Positions 17,824 through 27,427 of a DNA stretch of 64,000 bases are shown here, one piece after another. The DNA is from Streptomyces ureilyticus (lineage in GTDB: Bacteria; Actinomycetota; Actinomycetes; Streptomycetales; Streptomycetaceae): NCBI RefSeq assembly GCF_011045025.1, contig NZ_JAAKZX010000006.1, forward strand, positions 56,682-120,681. Direction: 5' to 3'. The notes below the pieces were generated by a model. That model did not search any database. It was not told the DNA's origin and was given only the letters and a program-made list of their open reading frames with translations. Both the position numbers and the translations under genes were made by a program. Position 1 is the stretch's first letter. Each line of letters begins with the position of its first letter.

Positions 17824-19095
17824 TCAGGCGATCTTCTTGAGTTCGGCCTCGACCCGGGTGCGGGCCTTGGCCACCTCGGACTCGGGGTTCTTTCCGCTGA
17901 CCACGGCGTTGTTCACCATGTCCTGGGAGATCGTCATCATGCCCTGGGTCCAGTACGGGTCGTCGTAGTGCCCCTTGGTCTCGAAGAGCTTCACCGCCTC
18001 GGCGGCGGTGCCGCTCTGCAGCTTGGTTGCCTTCGCCGCAAGGCTCTTGCGCGGGGGGATGTGGAAGCCGTAGGAGGTGCACCAGTCCTCCTGGAACTTC
18101 GTCTGCTCGATCCACAGCCACTTCACGAACGCCTTGGCCGCGTCGACGTCCTTGGCCTTGGCGCTCACGTAGGTGGACCAGCCGCCGTTGTAGACCACCT
18201 GGCGGCCGGCGCTGCCGATGCCGGGCAGGGGGACGATGCCGAAGTCGTCGCCCAGTGCCTTCTGGATGCCGGGCATCGCCCACAGGCCGCACCACTGCAT
18301 CGCCGTCAGGCCCTGGGTGAACGCCGACGGGTCGAACCAGTCGGTGGGCGCGCCGAGCAGCAGCGTCTTGCTCTTGTACAGCTCGCGCATCTTCTTCAGG
18401 CCCTCGACCGTCTCCGGGTTGTCGAAGGCGACCTTGTGGTCGGCGGTCAGCAGTTCACTGCCGGTGGCCCACACCAGCGGGCTGGCCAGGATGTCGCTGC
18501 CGCCCTTCAGGCCCAGGTACAGGCCCTTGACCCCGCCCTTGTCGAGCTTGCGGGAGGCCTCTATCAGCTCGTCGAAGGTGGTCGGGGGCTCGACGCCCGC
18601 CTTCTCCAGGAGGCTCTTGCGGTAGTACAGGAACTGCGGGTCGTCGATCATGCGGATGCCGTAGACCTTGCCGTCAACCGAGTTGGCGGCCAGATCCTTC
18701 TCCGTGAAGTCGGACTTCACGTCCGCGATGATGTCGTCCAGCGGCACGATCTGCCCGGACTTGGCCATCTGGACGTCGGGGTGGAACTCGAAGACGTCGG
18801 GGCCGTTGCTGGAGACCAGGCCGCTGGAGAGCTTGGAGGCGTAGTCACCGGGGATCCACTGCACCGACACGTTCGCCTTGCTGTACGCCTTCGCGTACCG
18901 CAGCGCCGCCTGCTGGGTGCCCGCCTCGCCGTACTGGTGGTACCACTGGCTGATCGCCTTACCGCTGCTGGCGCCGCCGCCGCGACCGGTGTTCCCGGCG
19001 CACGCGGCGAGGAATCCCGCCGCCGCCACGGTGCCGGAAGCGCGCAGGAAGGATCTGCGGCCGAACGGTCTGCTGGGGTTCTGCTCAGGGGACAT
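17824..19095 (-). CDS. Extracellular sugar-binding lipoprotein of the ABC importer
   Basis: 423 residues. The N-terminus combines a twin-arginine motif (GRRSFLRAS, Arg13-Arg14) with a lipobox LAAC (Cys32), so the protein is probably Tat-exported and lipid-anchored. The rest fits solute-binding family 1: FEFHPDVQMAKSGQIVPLDD, DPQFLYYRKSLLEKAG and the late KAFVKWLWIEQTKFQEDW. Neighbouring GH51 and exo-galactanase genes suggest that it binds arabinogalacto-oligosaccharides, but the ligand is inference. ATG 19095 follows GAGGTGG. A good promoter lies about 195 bp upstream, so the mRNA has a long leader. Confidence 0.92.
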   Translation of the reverse strand: MSPEQNPSRPFGRRSFLRASGTVAAAGFLAACAGNTGRGGGASSGKAISQWYHQYGEAGTQQAALRYAKAYSKANVSVQWIPGDYASKLSSGLVSSNGPDVFEFHPDVQMAKSGQIVPLDDIIADVKSDFTEKDLAANSVDGKVYGIRMIDDPQFLYYRKSLLEKAGVEPPTTFDELIEASRKLDKGGVKGLYLGLKGGSDILASPLVWATGSELLTADHKVAFDNPETVEGLKKMRELYKSKTLLLGAPTDWFDPSAFTQGLTAMQWCGLWAMPGIQKALGDDFGIVPLPGIGSAGRQVVYNGGWSTYVSAKAKDVDAAKAFVKWLWIEQTKFQEDWCTSYGFHIPPRKSLAAKATKLQSGTAAEAVKLFETKGHYDDPYWTQGMMTISQDMVNNAVVSGKNPESEVAKARTRVEAELKKIA

Positions 19096-19291
19096 GGCCA
19101 CCTCTGCTGTGTGAAGTACGGGCGTGGGACCGGGCCTTGGGGACAGGTCGCGACGGCGGGTGATGACGCTGGGCATGGCTGCGGAAGCGCTGCCGGTGAG
19201 AGCGGGACGCGAAGCCCGCAGGGTGGGGGGCGCGCAATCGGAGGGGGGAATTCCTGCCGCTGACGGTGGTGCAGCGAGCGGATCGAGACGC

Positions 19292-19320
19292 AGGTTATGC
19301 GCGCTACACCCCTTCGTCAA
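19292..19320 (-). promoter_or_regulatory. Putative promoter of the sugar ABC operon
   Basis: On the minus strand TTGACG (19320-19315) and TAACCT (19297-19292) are separated by 17 bases, a near-consensus vegetative promoter. It lies in the divergent gap with the ROK gene. Inside the leader, GGAAGCGCTGCC (19183-19194) is one base from a LacI/ROK-like palindrome. Confidence 0.6.
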
Positions 19321-19367
19321 CAAGCCAGAAAAAGTCTGTGCACGGCAGTTCCAACGGTGCGCACCCC

Positions 19368-20600
19368 GTGGTTACGATCAGTCGCCCCAGCCCCATCGAG
19401 CACAGGACGACGTCGTTGAAGCGGACGTACCAGGACATACGCCGGACCAACCGATTCGCGGTGATGCGGTATCTCATCGCCTCGGCGCCCGTCGTCAGGC
19501 GTGACATCGCCGCAACCACGGGCCTGTCGGTGGCCACCGCCTCCGACATCGTCAACGAGTTGCATGAGCTGGGGCTTCTGGCCGAGATCGGACAGCAGGC
19601 TTCCGGGGGCGGACGCCCGAGGAACCTTCTCGCGCCCGCCCTCGAGGGTCCCCGGCTCATCGGCGTCGACATCGCCGAGACCTACGTCCACGTCGAGGTC
19701 TTCGATCCCGCTCTACGGGTCCTGGCCAGAGCCGAGTACGAACTGCACCCGCACGCCAACTCGCCGGACTACGTCGTGGACCGCATCGTCCGCGGCATCG
19801 ACGACGCGATCGCGCAGGCCAAGGTGGAGCGCGCCAGGATCCTCGGGGTCGGCGTCAGCATTCCCGGCCAGGTACGGCCGGACGGCACGGCCTCCGTCTT
19901 CGCCCCGAACTGGCAGTGGAACGACGTGCCGCTGCTGGCCCTGCTCACCGACCGGGTCCCCGACTTGCCGGTCATCCTCGACAACCCGCTGCGTGCGAGC
20001 ACCGTCGCCGAACTGTGGTTCGGTGCCGCCCGCGGCCACGACAACGTCGCCGTCCTCACCCTGGGAACCGGCGTCGGCGCGGGCCTGGCCGTCCAGGGAG
20101 CGCTCTACCGCGGGGCCACGAACACGGCCGGCGAATGGGGCCACACCAACCTCGTCATCGACGGCCGCAAGTGCCGCCGCGGATGCGTCGGATGCGTGGA
20201 GACCTACGTGGGCGCACCCGGCATCATGCAGCACCTCGCGGAGGCCGACCCGGACAGCCCGCTCCTGCACCCCGACGACCAGATGGCGACCATCGACGCC
20301 CTGGCCACCGCCCACGCGGCCGGCGACCCCGCCGCACAGCAGGCGATTGCCACGACCGGCCGTTACCTCGGCATCGCCATCGCCAACCTGATCAACCTGT
20401 TCAACCCGCAGACCATCGTGCTCACCGGCTGGGTCGCCGACAGTCTGGGAAGCGCCGTCCTGCCGTACGTGCGCGCCACCGCCGCCCGTTACGCACTCGC
20501 CGAACCCTGGGAAGGTACCGAGATCAGTCTCTGCCCCATCGACCGCAACCCGGTCAGTCTTGGCGCGGCGACCCTCGTCCTGGAGGGATTCCTGTCCTGA
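19368..20600 (+). CDS. ROK family transcriptional regulator
   Basis: 410 residues from GTG 19368. The N-terminal winged helix-turn-helix (AATTGLSVATASDIVNELHE, about residues 46-65) is followed by the ROK sugar-kinase-like domain with LTLGTGVGAGLAVQG, GATNTAGEWGHT and the zinc-binding Cys269, Cys273 and Cys276 of KCRRGCVGCVET. It is divergent from the ABC operon and precedes GH97, so it most likely represses this glycan locus and is released by an imported sugar. The start is uncertain because no clear ribosome site precedes GTG 19368; a TTG about 45 bases later is an alternative. Confidence 0.88.
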   Translation: MVTISRPSPIEHRTTSLKRTYQDIRRTNRFAVMRYLIASAPVVRRDIAATTGLSVATASDIVNELHELGLLAEIGQQASGGGRPRNLLAPALEGPRLIGVDIAETYVHVEVFDPALRVLARAEYELHPHANSPDYVVDRIVRGIDDAIAQAKVERARILGVGVSIPGQVRPDGTASVFAPNWQWNDVPLLALLTDRVPDLPVILDNPLRASTVAELWFGAARGHDNVAVLTLGTGVGAGLAVQGALYRGATNTAGEWGHTNLVIDGRKCRRGCVGCVETYVGAPGIMQHLAEADPDSPLLHPDDQMATIDALATAHAAGDPAAQQAIATTGRYLGIAIANLINLFNPQTIVLTGWVADSLGSAVLPYVRATAARYALAEPWEGTEISLCPIDRNPVSLGAATLVLEGFLS

Positions 20601-20689
20601 CCCTCCTGCTGTGAGCGGCTCCAGCTAGAGGACGGAACTCCCTGGCGCGCCCAACTGCGCCTGCGATCAGAAGTGTTGAAGCTTGTTTG

Positions 20690-20701
20690 TTTGGGCCCAA
20701 A
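20690..20701 (+). promoter_or_regulatory. Perfect 12-bp palindrome upstream of GH97
   Basis: TTTGGGCCCAAA with partial outer symmetry (TT and AA three positions out), 33 bp before the GH97 start and after the ROK gene. It is a candidate operator, possibly for the adjacent ROK protein; no second copy was seen at the ABC promoter. Confidence 0.4.
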
Positions 20702-20734
20702 TCAAAATGCACGCAACAGAGAGGTGTACGAGTC

Positions 20735-22705
20735 ATGCCGGATTCAGCGAGCCACGCAATACCTGAACAGCTGTCGAGCGGCGCCCTGGGAGGGCTCTCG
20801 CGGCGTGGACTCCTCAAGGGCACCGCCGTCACCGTGGGAGCCGCGGCGCTGGGGGCCGGTGCCGCAGGGACGGCCGCGGCGGCAGACGCCTCGGTCACCG
20901 CGACGGCCCCCGACGGCAGCAACACCATCACGATGTCGCTGACTTCGGGCAAGCTCACCTGGTCGGCGAAGCGAAAAGGCGCGACGGTGGCCGGCACTTC
21001 GGCTCTCGGCCTCAAGCTCAGCGACGGAACGGTGCTCGGCGCCGCCGGCACGGTGATCACCAAGTACCAGCACTGGACCATCAACGAGACCTGGACTCCG
21101 GTGTACGGCCGCAATGCGACCGTCCGCGACCGGTACCAGGAGATGCGCTGGAACCTCCAGGACACCGCCTCGCGGATCAATTTCAGCGTCCAGATCCGCG
21201 CCTACCCGACCGGCGTCGCCTTCCGGTACGTGCTGCTCGGCAAGGGCACCGCCACCATCGCCGACGAGCTGAGCACGTTCGCCTTCCCCTTCGGCACTCT
21301 GGTCTACAGCGCGCGTGACGAGGACCCCTACAACCCGGTCGCGCCCGGCTCGATCCCCTCCACGGGCAGTTCGACCACGGACACCGGCCCGTTGACCGAC
21401 CTGCCGCTGACCGCCACCTACGCCGGCGGCAGTCTGATCGCCAGCATCTGTGAATCCTCCCGTCTCAACTTCCCGCGGCTGATGCTCAGTTCCGTGTCCG
21501 GGCAGCCGGGCACCCTCGCCGCCCACCTGATGGAGTACACCGCCCGCGGTTCGGACAAGGTCCAGAGGACCTCGACGGTCACCACGCCGTTCGCCACGCC
21601 CTGGCGGGCGGTGGTGACCGGCTCCACCCACGCCGAACTGGTCGACAACGCCGAGCTGGTGCCCAACCTGGCCCCCGCGAGCGCGTTGGCCGACACCTCG
21701 TGGATCAAGCCCGGCAAGGTCTTCCGAGTACAGCTGACCACCGCCGCCGGGATGGCGGGCGTCGACTTCGCCGTGGCTCGCGGCCTGCAATTCATCGAGT
21801 ACGACGGTGGCTGGTACGGCGACGTCAGAGGCACCGACGCGACAAAGCCGATACCGGAGATCGACCTGCCCTCGGTGATCTCCTACGCCAAGAGCAAGGG
21901 CATCGGCGTCATCCTCTACGTCGACCGCGTAGCGGCCCACACCCCCGACAGCCTGTTCAGCCTCTACAAGAACTGGGGCGTCAAAGGAGTCAAGCTCGGT
22001 TTCGTCAACGACGGCACCCAGGCGATGACGAACCAGATCACGAACTGGGTCAGGACGGCAGCCAAGTACAACCTGCTGATGGACATGCACGACAACGTGC
22101 GGCCGTTCGGCTACGAACGGACGTACCCGAACTGGGTCACCAATGAGGGCGTGCGCGGCAACGAGCGCTTCCCGACCGCGAGCCACAACGTGACCCTGCC
22201 GTTCGCCCGCAACATCGGCGGGCCTATCGACTACACCATCTGCTACGGCCAGTCGCGGAACCGGACCACCAACGTCCACCAGATGGCCATGGCGGCGGTC
22301 TTCTACCAGCCGCTGAGCTTCCTGTACTGGTACGACATGCCGGCCAAGTACGCCAACACGGCCAACTGGCCGGGGCTGCCATGGTTCGACGCCATCCCCA
22401 CCTCCTGGGACCAGAGCCGCACCCTCGCCGGATCGATCGGCCAGTACGCCGCCGTCGCCCGCCGCCACGGCGACACCTGGTACGTCGGGGCGATGACCAA
22501 CGAGACGTCCCGGACCCTGTCGCTCCCGCTGACGTTCCTGGGCAGCGGCACCTACACGGCGACCGTCTACGCCGACGGCACCCCGGGCGCCAGCCCCTAC
22601 CAGACGCCGGTCGTGGTCAGCACCCGGACGGTCACCTCGGCCACCAAGCTGGACGTGGCGATGGCTCCCGCGGGCGGCCAGGCGATCATCCTCAAGCCGC
22701 GCTGA
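20735..22705 (+). CDS. GH97 family glycoside hydrolase, secreted
   Basis: 656 residues with a Tat signal (SRRGLLKGTAVTVGAAALGA, Arg23-Arg24). The N-terminal beta-sandwich (NETWTPVYGRNATVRDRYQE, FSVQIRAYPTGVAFRYVL) and the (beta/alpha)8 part (EYDGGWYGDV, GVKGVKLGF, NVRPFGYERTYPNWVTNEGV) are those of GH97, which covers alpha-glucosidases, alpha-galactosidases and beta-L-arabinopyranosidases. Gly422 occupies the site that is Gly in inverting SusB and Asp in retaining enzymes. Glu471 and Glu477 match SusB Glu526 and Glu532, but the two SusB base positions read as Asp397 and Asp453. A C-terminal beta-sandwich ends the protein. ATG 20735 follows GAGAGG. In this locus a galactosidase or arabinopyranosidase role is likely but unproven. 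Confidence 0.85.
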   Translation: MPDSASHAIPEQLSSGALGGLSRRGLLKGTAVTVGAAALGAGAAGTAAAADASVTATAPDGSNTITMSLTSGKLTWSAKRKGATVAGTSALGLKLSDGTVLGAAGTVITKYQHWTINETWTPVYGRNATVRDRYQEMRWNLQDTASRINFSVQIRAYPTGVAFRYVLLGKGTATIADELSTFAFPFGTLVYSARDEDPYNPVAPGSIPSTGSSTTDTGPLTDLPLTATYAGGSLIASICESSRLNFPRLMLSSVSGQPGTLAAHLMEYTARGSDKVQRTSTVTTPFATPWRAVVTGSTHAELVDNAELVPNLAPASALADTSWIKPGKVFRVQLTTAAGMAGVDFAVARGLQFIEYDGGWYGDVRGTDATKPIPEIDLPSVISYAKSKGIGVILYVDRVAAHTPDSLFSLYKNWGVKGVKLGFVNDGTQAMTNQITNWVRTAAKYNLLMDMHDNVRPFGYERTYPNWVTNEGVRGNERFPTASHNVTLPFARNIGGPIDYTICYGQSRNRTTNVHQMAMAAVFYQPLSFLYWYDMPAKYANTANWPGLPWFDAIPTSWDQSRTLAGSIGQYAAVARRHGDTWYVGAMTNETSRTLSLPLTFLGSGTYTATVYADGTPGASPYQTPVVVSTRTVTSATKLDVAMAPAGGQAIILKPR

Positions 22706-22798
22706 CGCGACGGACGCGGGTTCAGCCGGTGATGACGCCTGTGCCGAGCCGTCCTCGTCCGTACCTCGCTCCACACCTGAGCCGCATGACCGTCCGTG

Positions 22799-22813
22799 CT
22801 GTTCTGTGAACAG
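22799..22813 (+). promoter_or_regulatory. Short inverted repeat before the GH29 gene
   Basis: CTGTTC-TGT-GAACAG, 14 bases before the TTG start of the alpha-L-fucosidase gene. It could be an operator or a small leader hairpin. Confidence 0.3.
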
Positions 22814-22826
22814 TCAGGAGAGAACC

Positions 22827-25166
22827 TTGTCCGAACCGATCAGTCGCCGAAGAATGCTGTCCGGCATGGCTGCCATGACGGTTGTCGCCGCCGTCTCACC
22901 GACGCTGGCGACACCCGCACACGCCGCCACCTCCCCCCAGCCGCTGCCCCTTCTCCCGCTGCGGATCCCCAAGTCGGAGCTGGGCATCGAGCAGCAGTCC
23001 GACGAGAAGCTCCAATGGCTGCAGGACGCCAAGCTGGGCATGTTCATCCACTGGGGTGTGTACTCGGGCCCGGCCAAGGGCGAGTGGTACATGGAGAACT
23101 CCGCCGTCACGCCGGAGAACTACAAGAAGTACTTCACCGACGCGACCGGCGAGCAGTTCACGGCGAGCGCCTACAAGCCGGCCGACTGGGCCCAGTTGGC
23201 CAAGGACATGGGCGCGAAGTACACCGTCCTGACGACCCGTCACCACGACGGCTTCGCCCTGTGGCCGTCCACCCACCCGAACGCCTTCCATGCCGGACAG
23301 GCCCCGATGCGGCGGGACCTGATCGAGGAGTACGTCACCGCCGTACGCGACGCCGGGCTCAAGGTGGGCCTGTACTTCTCCCCGATGAGCTGGCGTTACC
23401 CCGGCTACTACGACGTCACCGGCACCAACTGCCTGCCGAACAAGTGGGGTTACACCACCGATCCCGCGCACAAGGAGAACGCGCGGATCATGAAGAACGA
23501 GGTGTACCAGCAGGTCAAGGAGCTGATGACCAAGTACGGCAAGATCGACGACATCTACTTCGACGGCGGCTGGCTGGGCCAGCAAGGCCGGGACGCGGAC
23601 GCTGCCTTCTTCTGGGAGCCCGGAAAGGTCCGCGACAGCGCCAATCGGTGGCCGGTGGACGCCGCCTACAGCGATACCGACTCCGCCACCGGCAGCCCTC
23701 TCGGTGTGATGGGCCTGGTGCGCAAGCACCAACCCGACATCGTGGTCAACCCGCGCTCCGGCTGGATGGGCGACTACCTCAGCGAGGAAGGCAGTTCGAT
23801 CCCCTCCGGCGCCATGCGCACCGGGCATCTGGCGGAGAAGAACTTCACCATCTGCGGTGCCTGGGGCTACAAGGCCGGCGCACCCGTGATGAGCTTCGGC
23901 ACCATCATGGCCATCCTGGTCAACTCCTGGGTGCGCAACATGGTCTGCCTGCTCAACGTCGGTCCCGACCGGACCGGGGCGATCCCCGCCGACCAGGCCG
24001 CAGTGGTGCGCCGGGTCGGTTCCTTCCTGACCTCCTGCGGCCAGGCCGTCTACGGCACCCGCGGCGGACCCTGGCAGCCGGTGGACGGCAAGTACGGCTT
24101 CACGTCCAAGGACAGCACCTTCTACATCCACCTGCTGCCCGGCTACAGCGGAACCTCCTTCACCACCCCGTCGATCGGGGACGCCCAGGTCACCCGCGTC
24201 TTCGACGTCGCCGCGGGCACCGGCCTCCCGTACACCGTCGGCACGGACGGCGGGGTGACGATCACCGGCATCAACCGCACGCGCATCCCCGAGGACAGCG
24301 TCGTCGGGGTCACACTGGACCGCTCCGTGCAGCCGGCCGACATCGCCGCCGGCAAGACCGCGACCGCCGACAGCGAACAGACGTCCAAGGGCAACACCGC
24401 GGCAAAGGCGGTCGACGGAGCCACCGCCACCCGCTGGTGCGCGAACGACGGCAACACCGGCCACTGGCTCAAGGTCGACCTCGGCTCGACCCGCTCGCTG
24501 ACCGGCACCCGGATCGCCTGGGAGCTGGACAAGACCAACTACCGGTACAAGATCGAGGGCTCCACCGACAACAGCACGTGGACCACGCTCGTCGACAGCA
24601 CCGCCACCACCGGCACGCGCCACATCCAGACGGCCGTGTTCCAGGCCCGGGCACGGTACGTCCGCGTCACGGTCACCGGGCTGCCCGCCGGGGTGTACGC
24701 GTCGATCCGCAACCTGGAGGTCTACGACCGTCCCTTCACCGCGGACCTGGGCACCTACAAGGTGATCAACCGCAAGAGCGGCAAGGCGCTGGACGTCTCC
24801 AACGCCTCGACCGCCGACGGCGCCACGCTCATCCAGTGGCCCTACGGCGGCGGGACCAACCAGCAGTGGAGCCTCCTGCCGAACGTTGACGGATCATTCC
24901 GGCTGGTCAACGTCAAGAGCAGCAAGCTCCTGCAGAGCCCCAACAGCACCCAGGGCGCCACCCTGACCCAGTTGACCGACAACGGCGGCGACAACCAGAG
25001 GTGGAAGCTGGTCCCCTCGGCCACCAGCGGCTACTACCGGCTCGTCAACGTCCGCACCGGCTGGTGCGCCGACGTCGCCAACGCCTCCACCGCCGACGGC
25101 GCCAACGTCATCCAGTGGCCCTCCACCGGCGGGTCCAACCAGGACTGGCAGGTCCTCGCGCTGTGA
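22827..25166 (+). CDS. GH29 alpha-L-fucosidase with F5/8C and CBM13 modules
   Basis: 779 residues. A Tat signal (ISRRRMLSGMAAM, then a hydrophobic run to about AHA) precedes a GH29 barrel: KLGMFIHWGVYSGPAKGEWY, TTRHHDGFALWPS and the nucleophile Asp246 in IYFDGGW. Next come a beta-sandwich, a discoidin-type F5/8C module (about 500-640; ATRWCANDGNTGHWLKVDLG) and a CBM13 (about 645-779) with NQQW, NQRW and NQDW repeats. The enzyme removes alpha-L-fucose from glycans outside the cell. TTG 22827 is preferred because AGGAGAG lies just upstream; GTG 22806 has no ribosome site. The CBM13 is close to that of the GH95 enzyme. Confidence 0.92.
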   Translation: MSEPISRRRMLSGMAAMTVVAAVSPTLATPAHAATSPQPLPLLPLRIPKSELGIEQQSDEKLQWLQDAKLGMFIHWGVYSGPAKGEWYMENSAVTPENYKKYFTDATGEQFTASAYKPADWAQLAKDMGAKYTVLTTRHHDGFALWPSTHPNAFHAGQAPMRRDLIEEYVTAVRDAGLKVGLYFSPMSWRYPGYYDVTGTNCLPNKWGYTTDPAHKENARIMKNEVYQQVKELMTKYGKIDDIYFDGGWLGQQGRDADAAFFWEPGKVRDSANRWPVDAAYSDTDSATGSPLGVMGLVRKHQPDIVVNPRSGWMGDYLSEEGSSIPSGAMRTGHLAEKNFTICGAWGYKAGAPVMSFGTIMAILVNSWVRNMVCLLNVGPDRTGAIPADQAAVVRRVGSFLTSCGQAVYGTRGGPWQPVDGKYGFTSKDSTFYIHLLPGYSGTSFTTPSIGDAQVTRVFDVAAGTGLPYTVGTDGGVTITGINRTRIPEDSVVGVTLDRSVQPADIAAGKTATADSEQTSKGNTAAKAVDGATATRWCANDGNTGHWLKVDLGSTRSLTGTRIAWELDKTNYRYKIEGSTDNSTWTTLVDSTATTGTRHIQTAVFQARARYVRVTVTGLPAGVYASIRNLEVYDRPFTADLGTYKVINRKSGKALDVSNASTADGATLIQWPYGGGTNQQWSLLPNVDGSFRLVNVKSSKLLQSPNSTQGATLTQLTDNGGDNQRWKLVPSATSGYYRLVNVRTGWCADVANASTADGANVIQWPSTGGSNQDWQVLAL

Positions 25167-25309
25167 CGGCGCATGGCAGGGGCGCGCCACGGGACGGCGC
25201 GCCCGTGCCATGCCCTCTGCCCGTCACGAACCCCAACTACCCCAGTACCTCTCGTTCGGCAGCTCTCCGCCGGACCAGGGGCGCCTCCCCCCTCACCAAG
25301 GACAGAGTC

Positions 25310-27361
25310 GTGGACATCACCAGACGACAGCTCGGCCGGCTCGCGGCGGTCGGGACCGGGGCCCTCATGCTGCCGGGCCTGCTGCCACCAGGCACGGCGG
25401 CGGCAGCCGTCCCTCCGGCCGGCACGTGGGGCGACCAGGGCGACGGCACCTACGTCAACCCGATCATCCCGGCCGACCTCAGCGACTGGGACTGCATCCG
25501 GGTCGGCTCCGACTACTACGGCATCACCAGCACCTTCGGGTACTCGCCCGGCATGGCCGTCCTGCACTCGAAGGACCTGGTCAACTGGCGGACGCTCGGG
25601 AGCGCGGTCGACGATGTCACCCGCATCGGACCGGAGCTGAACTGGGACCGGATGAACCGCTACGGCCGTGGCGTGTGGGCCGGGTCCATCCGCCACCACG
25701 CGGGCCGGTACTGGGTGTACTTCAACACGCCCGACGAAGGCTTCTTCATGACGTCGGCCCCGTCGCCGACCGGGCCGTGGGAGCCGTTGCACGCACTGTG
25801 GCGGACCACCGGCTGGAACGACGTGTGCCCGTTCTGGGACGACGACGGCCAGGGCTACCTGGTCACCACGCACTACGCGGACGCCTACAAGGTGAACCTG
25901 TTCAAGCTGTCCGAGGACGGCAAGTCGCTGGTCGGTTCGCCCACGGTCATCCACCAGTCACGGGGCAGCGAGGCCAACAAGCTCTACAAGATCGACGGTA
26001 CCTACTACCACATGTTCAGCGAGGTGAAGTCCGAGGGCCGGGTGCTCATGATGAACCGCGGCTCCAGCCTCACCGGCCCGTTCGAGACCCGGCAGTTGCA
26101 GCACGTCAACCCCTCGGTGGACCGTGAGCCCAACCAGGGCGGGCTGGTGCAGGCTCCGAACGGCGCATGGCACTTCGTGACCCACCACGGCAGCGGCCGC
26201 TGGGAGGGGCGCGTGCTGTCCCTGCTGCCGGTGACCTGGGTGGACGGCTGGCCGATCCTGGGCTCGGTGGGCTCGGACGGCATAGGCAACATGGTGTGGA
26301 CGGGCGAGGTGCCCGCCGGCGGCACGCCCGGTCTGCCGGTCGACGCGCTGCCCCCGGTGGTGACCAGCGACTTGTTCACCGACACCCGCCTCAAGCCGCA
26401 GTGGGAATGGCACTACAAGCCGCGCGCGGACCGCTGGTCGCTGACCGAACGCCCCGGCTACCTGCGGTTGAAGGCGTTCGCACCGCTGGCGCCCAACAAC
26501 CTGATGAAGGTCGGCAACACCCTCACCCAACGGGTGATGCGCACGGCGGGCAGCGCGACGGTGACCGTCCGCCTCGAACTGGCCGGCCTCGCCGACGGCC
26601 AGCACGCCGGGCTGTGCCACTACGCGGAAACCTACGCCGGGCTGGGCATCCGGCGCTCCGGCACCACCACCACGATCGCGCACAACGTCGGCGGCACCCT
26701 GACCAACGGTCCGGTGATCACGCAGAACGCCGTGTGGCTGCGCACCTCATGGGACGTCAACGGGGTCAGCCGGTTCTCCTACAGCCTCGACGGGAACACG
26801 TTCACCACGTTCGGCGGCACCTACCAGCTCACCTGGGGCGGTTACCGCGGTGACCGGGTCGGCCTCTACACCTACAACCCGAACGGCACCGGCCACGTCG
26901 ACGTGGACTCGGTGCAGTACACCCTTGCACCCACCAGGCCCTACAAATGCGTCAACGTGCGCAGCGGCAAGGTCGCCGACGTCTCCGGCACCTCGAACGC
27001 GGACGGCGCCGCCGTGATCCAGTGGCCCTACTCCGGCAAACCGAACCAGCAGTGGGCCTTCCAGTCCACAGCGGACGGCTACCACACCATCATGTGCGTG
27101 CGCAGCGGCAAGGTTCTCGACGTGGCAGGCTCCTCGAAGGCCGACGGCGCGCGGGTCGTGCAGTCGATCCCCGACGGCCGCGCGAGCCAGCAGTGGCAGT
27201 TGCGCCCGCAGACCGATGGCGTCTTCCGCGTGGTCAACCGCAACAGCGGCAAGGTGCTCGAGGTCAGCGGAGGCAGCACGGCCGACGGTGCCGCGCTGAT
27301 CCAGTACCGCGACGTCGGCAGCTCCAACCAGCGCTGGACCTTCCACCGCGTCACCGGCTGA
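25310..27361 (+). CDS. GH43 family beta-xylosidase/arabinofuranosidase with CBM13
   Basis: 683 residues. The start GTG 25310 follows AAGGACAG and gives MDITRRQLGRLAAVGTGAL, a Tat signal ending near AAAA. The five-bladed propeller (about 45-330) carries NPIIPADLSDWDCIRVG with the likely catalytic base Asp, WNDVCPFWDDDG, and YHMFSEVKSEG with the likely acid Glu. A concanavalin-like sandwich domain typical of beta-xylosidase C-termini follows (about 345-540), then a CBM13 (about 545-683) with NQQW, SQQW and NQRW. It is the last glycan gene of the locus. Specificity (beta-xylose or alpha-L-arabinofuranose) cannot be told from sequence alone. Confidence 0.87.
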   Translation: MDITRRQLGRLAAVGTGALMLPGLLPPGTAAAAVPPAGTWGDQGDGTYVNPIIPADLSDWDCIRVGSDYYGITSTFGYSPGMAVLHSKDLVNWRTLGSAVDDVTRIGPELNWDRMNRYGRGVWAGSIRHHAGRYWVYFNTPDEGFFMTSAPSPTGPWEPLHALWRTTGWNDVCPFWDDDGQGYLVTTHYADAYKVNLFKLSEDGKSLVGSPTVIHQSRGSEANKLYKIDGTYYHMFSEVKSEGRVLMMNRGSSLTGPFETRQLQHVNPSVDREPNQGGLVQAPNGAWHFVTHHGSGRWEGRVLSLLPVTWVDGWPILGSVGSDGIGNMVWTGEVPAGGTPGLPVDALPPVVTSDLFTDTRLKPQWEWHYKPRADRWSLTERPGYLRLKAFAPLAPNNLMKVGNTLTQRVMRTAGSATVTVRLELAGLADGQHAGLCHYAETYAGLGIRRSGTTTTIAHNVGGTLTNGPVITQNAVWLRTSWDVNGVSRFSYSLDGNTFTTFGGTYQLTWGGYRGDRVGLYTYNPNGTGHVDVDSVQYTLAPTRPYKCVNVRSGKVADVSGTSNADGAAVIQWPYSGKPNQQWAFQSTADGYHTIMCVRSGKVLDVAGSSKADGARVVQSIPDGRASQQWQLRPQTDGVFRVVNRNSGKVLEVSGGSTADGAALIQYRDVGSSNQRWTFHRVTG

Positions 27362-27427
27362 GGGGACCGAAGCAGCGGCCAAAGTGGAGGTAGTACCGGT
27401 CCCAGCGGGAAGCGCATACTGCGTGGC

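Noticed and set aside
22806..22826. GTG 22806 as start of the GH29 gene
   Set aside because: It has no ribosome site, whereas TTG 22827 follows AGGAGAG.
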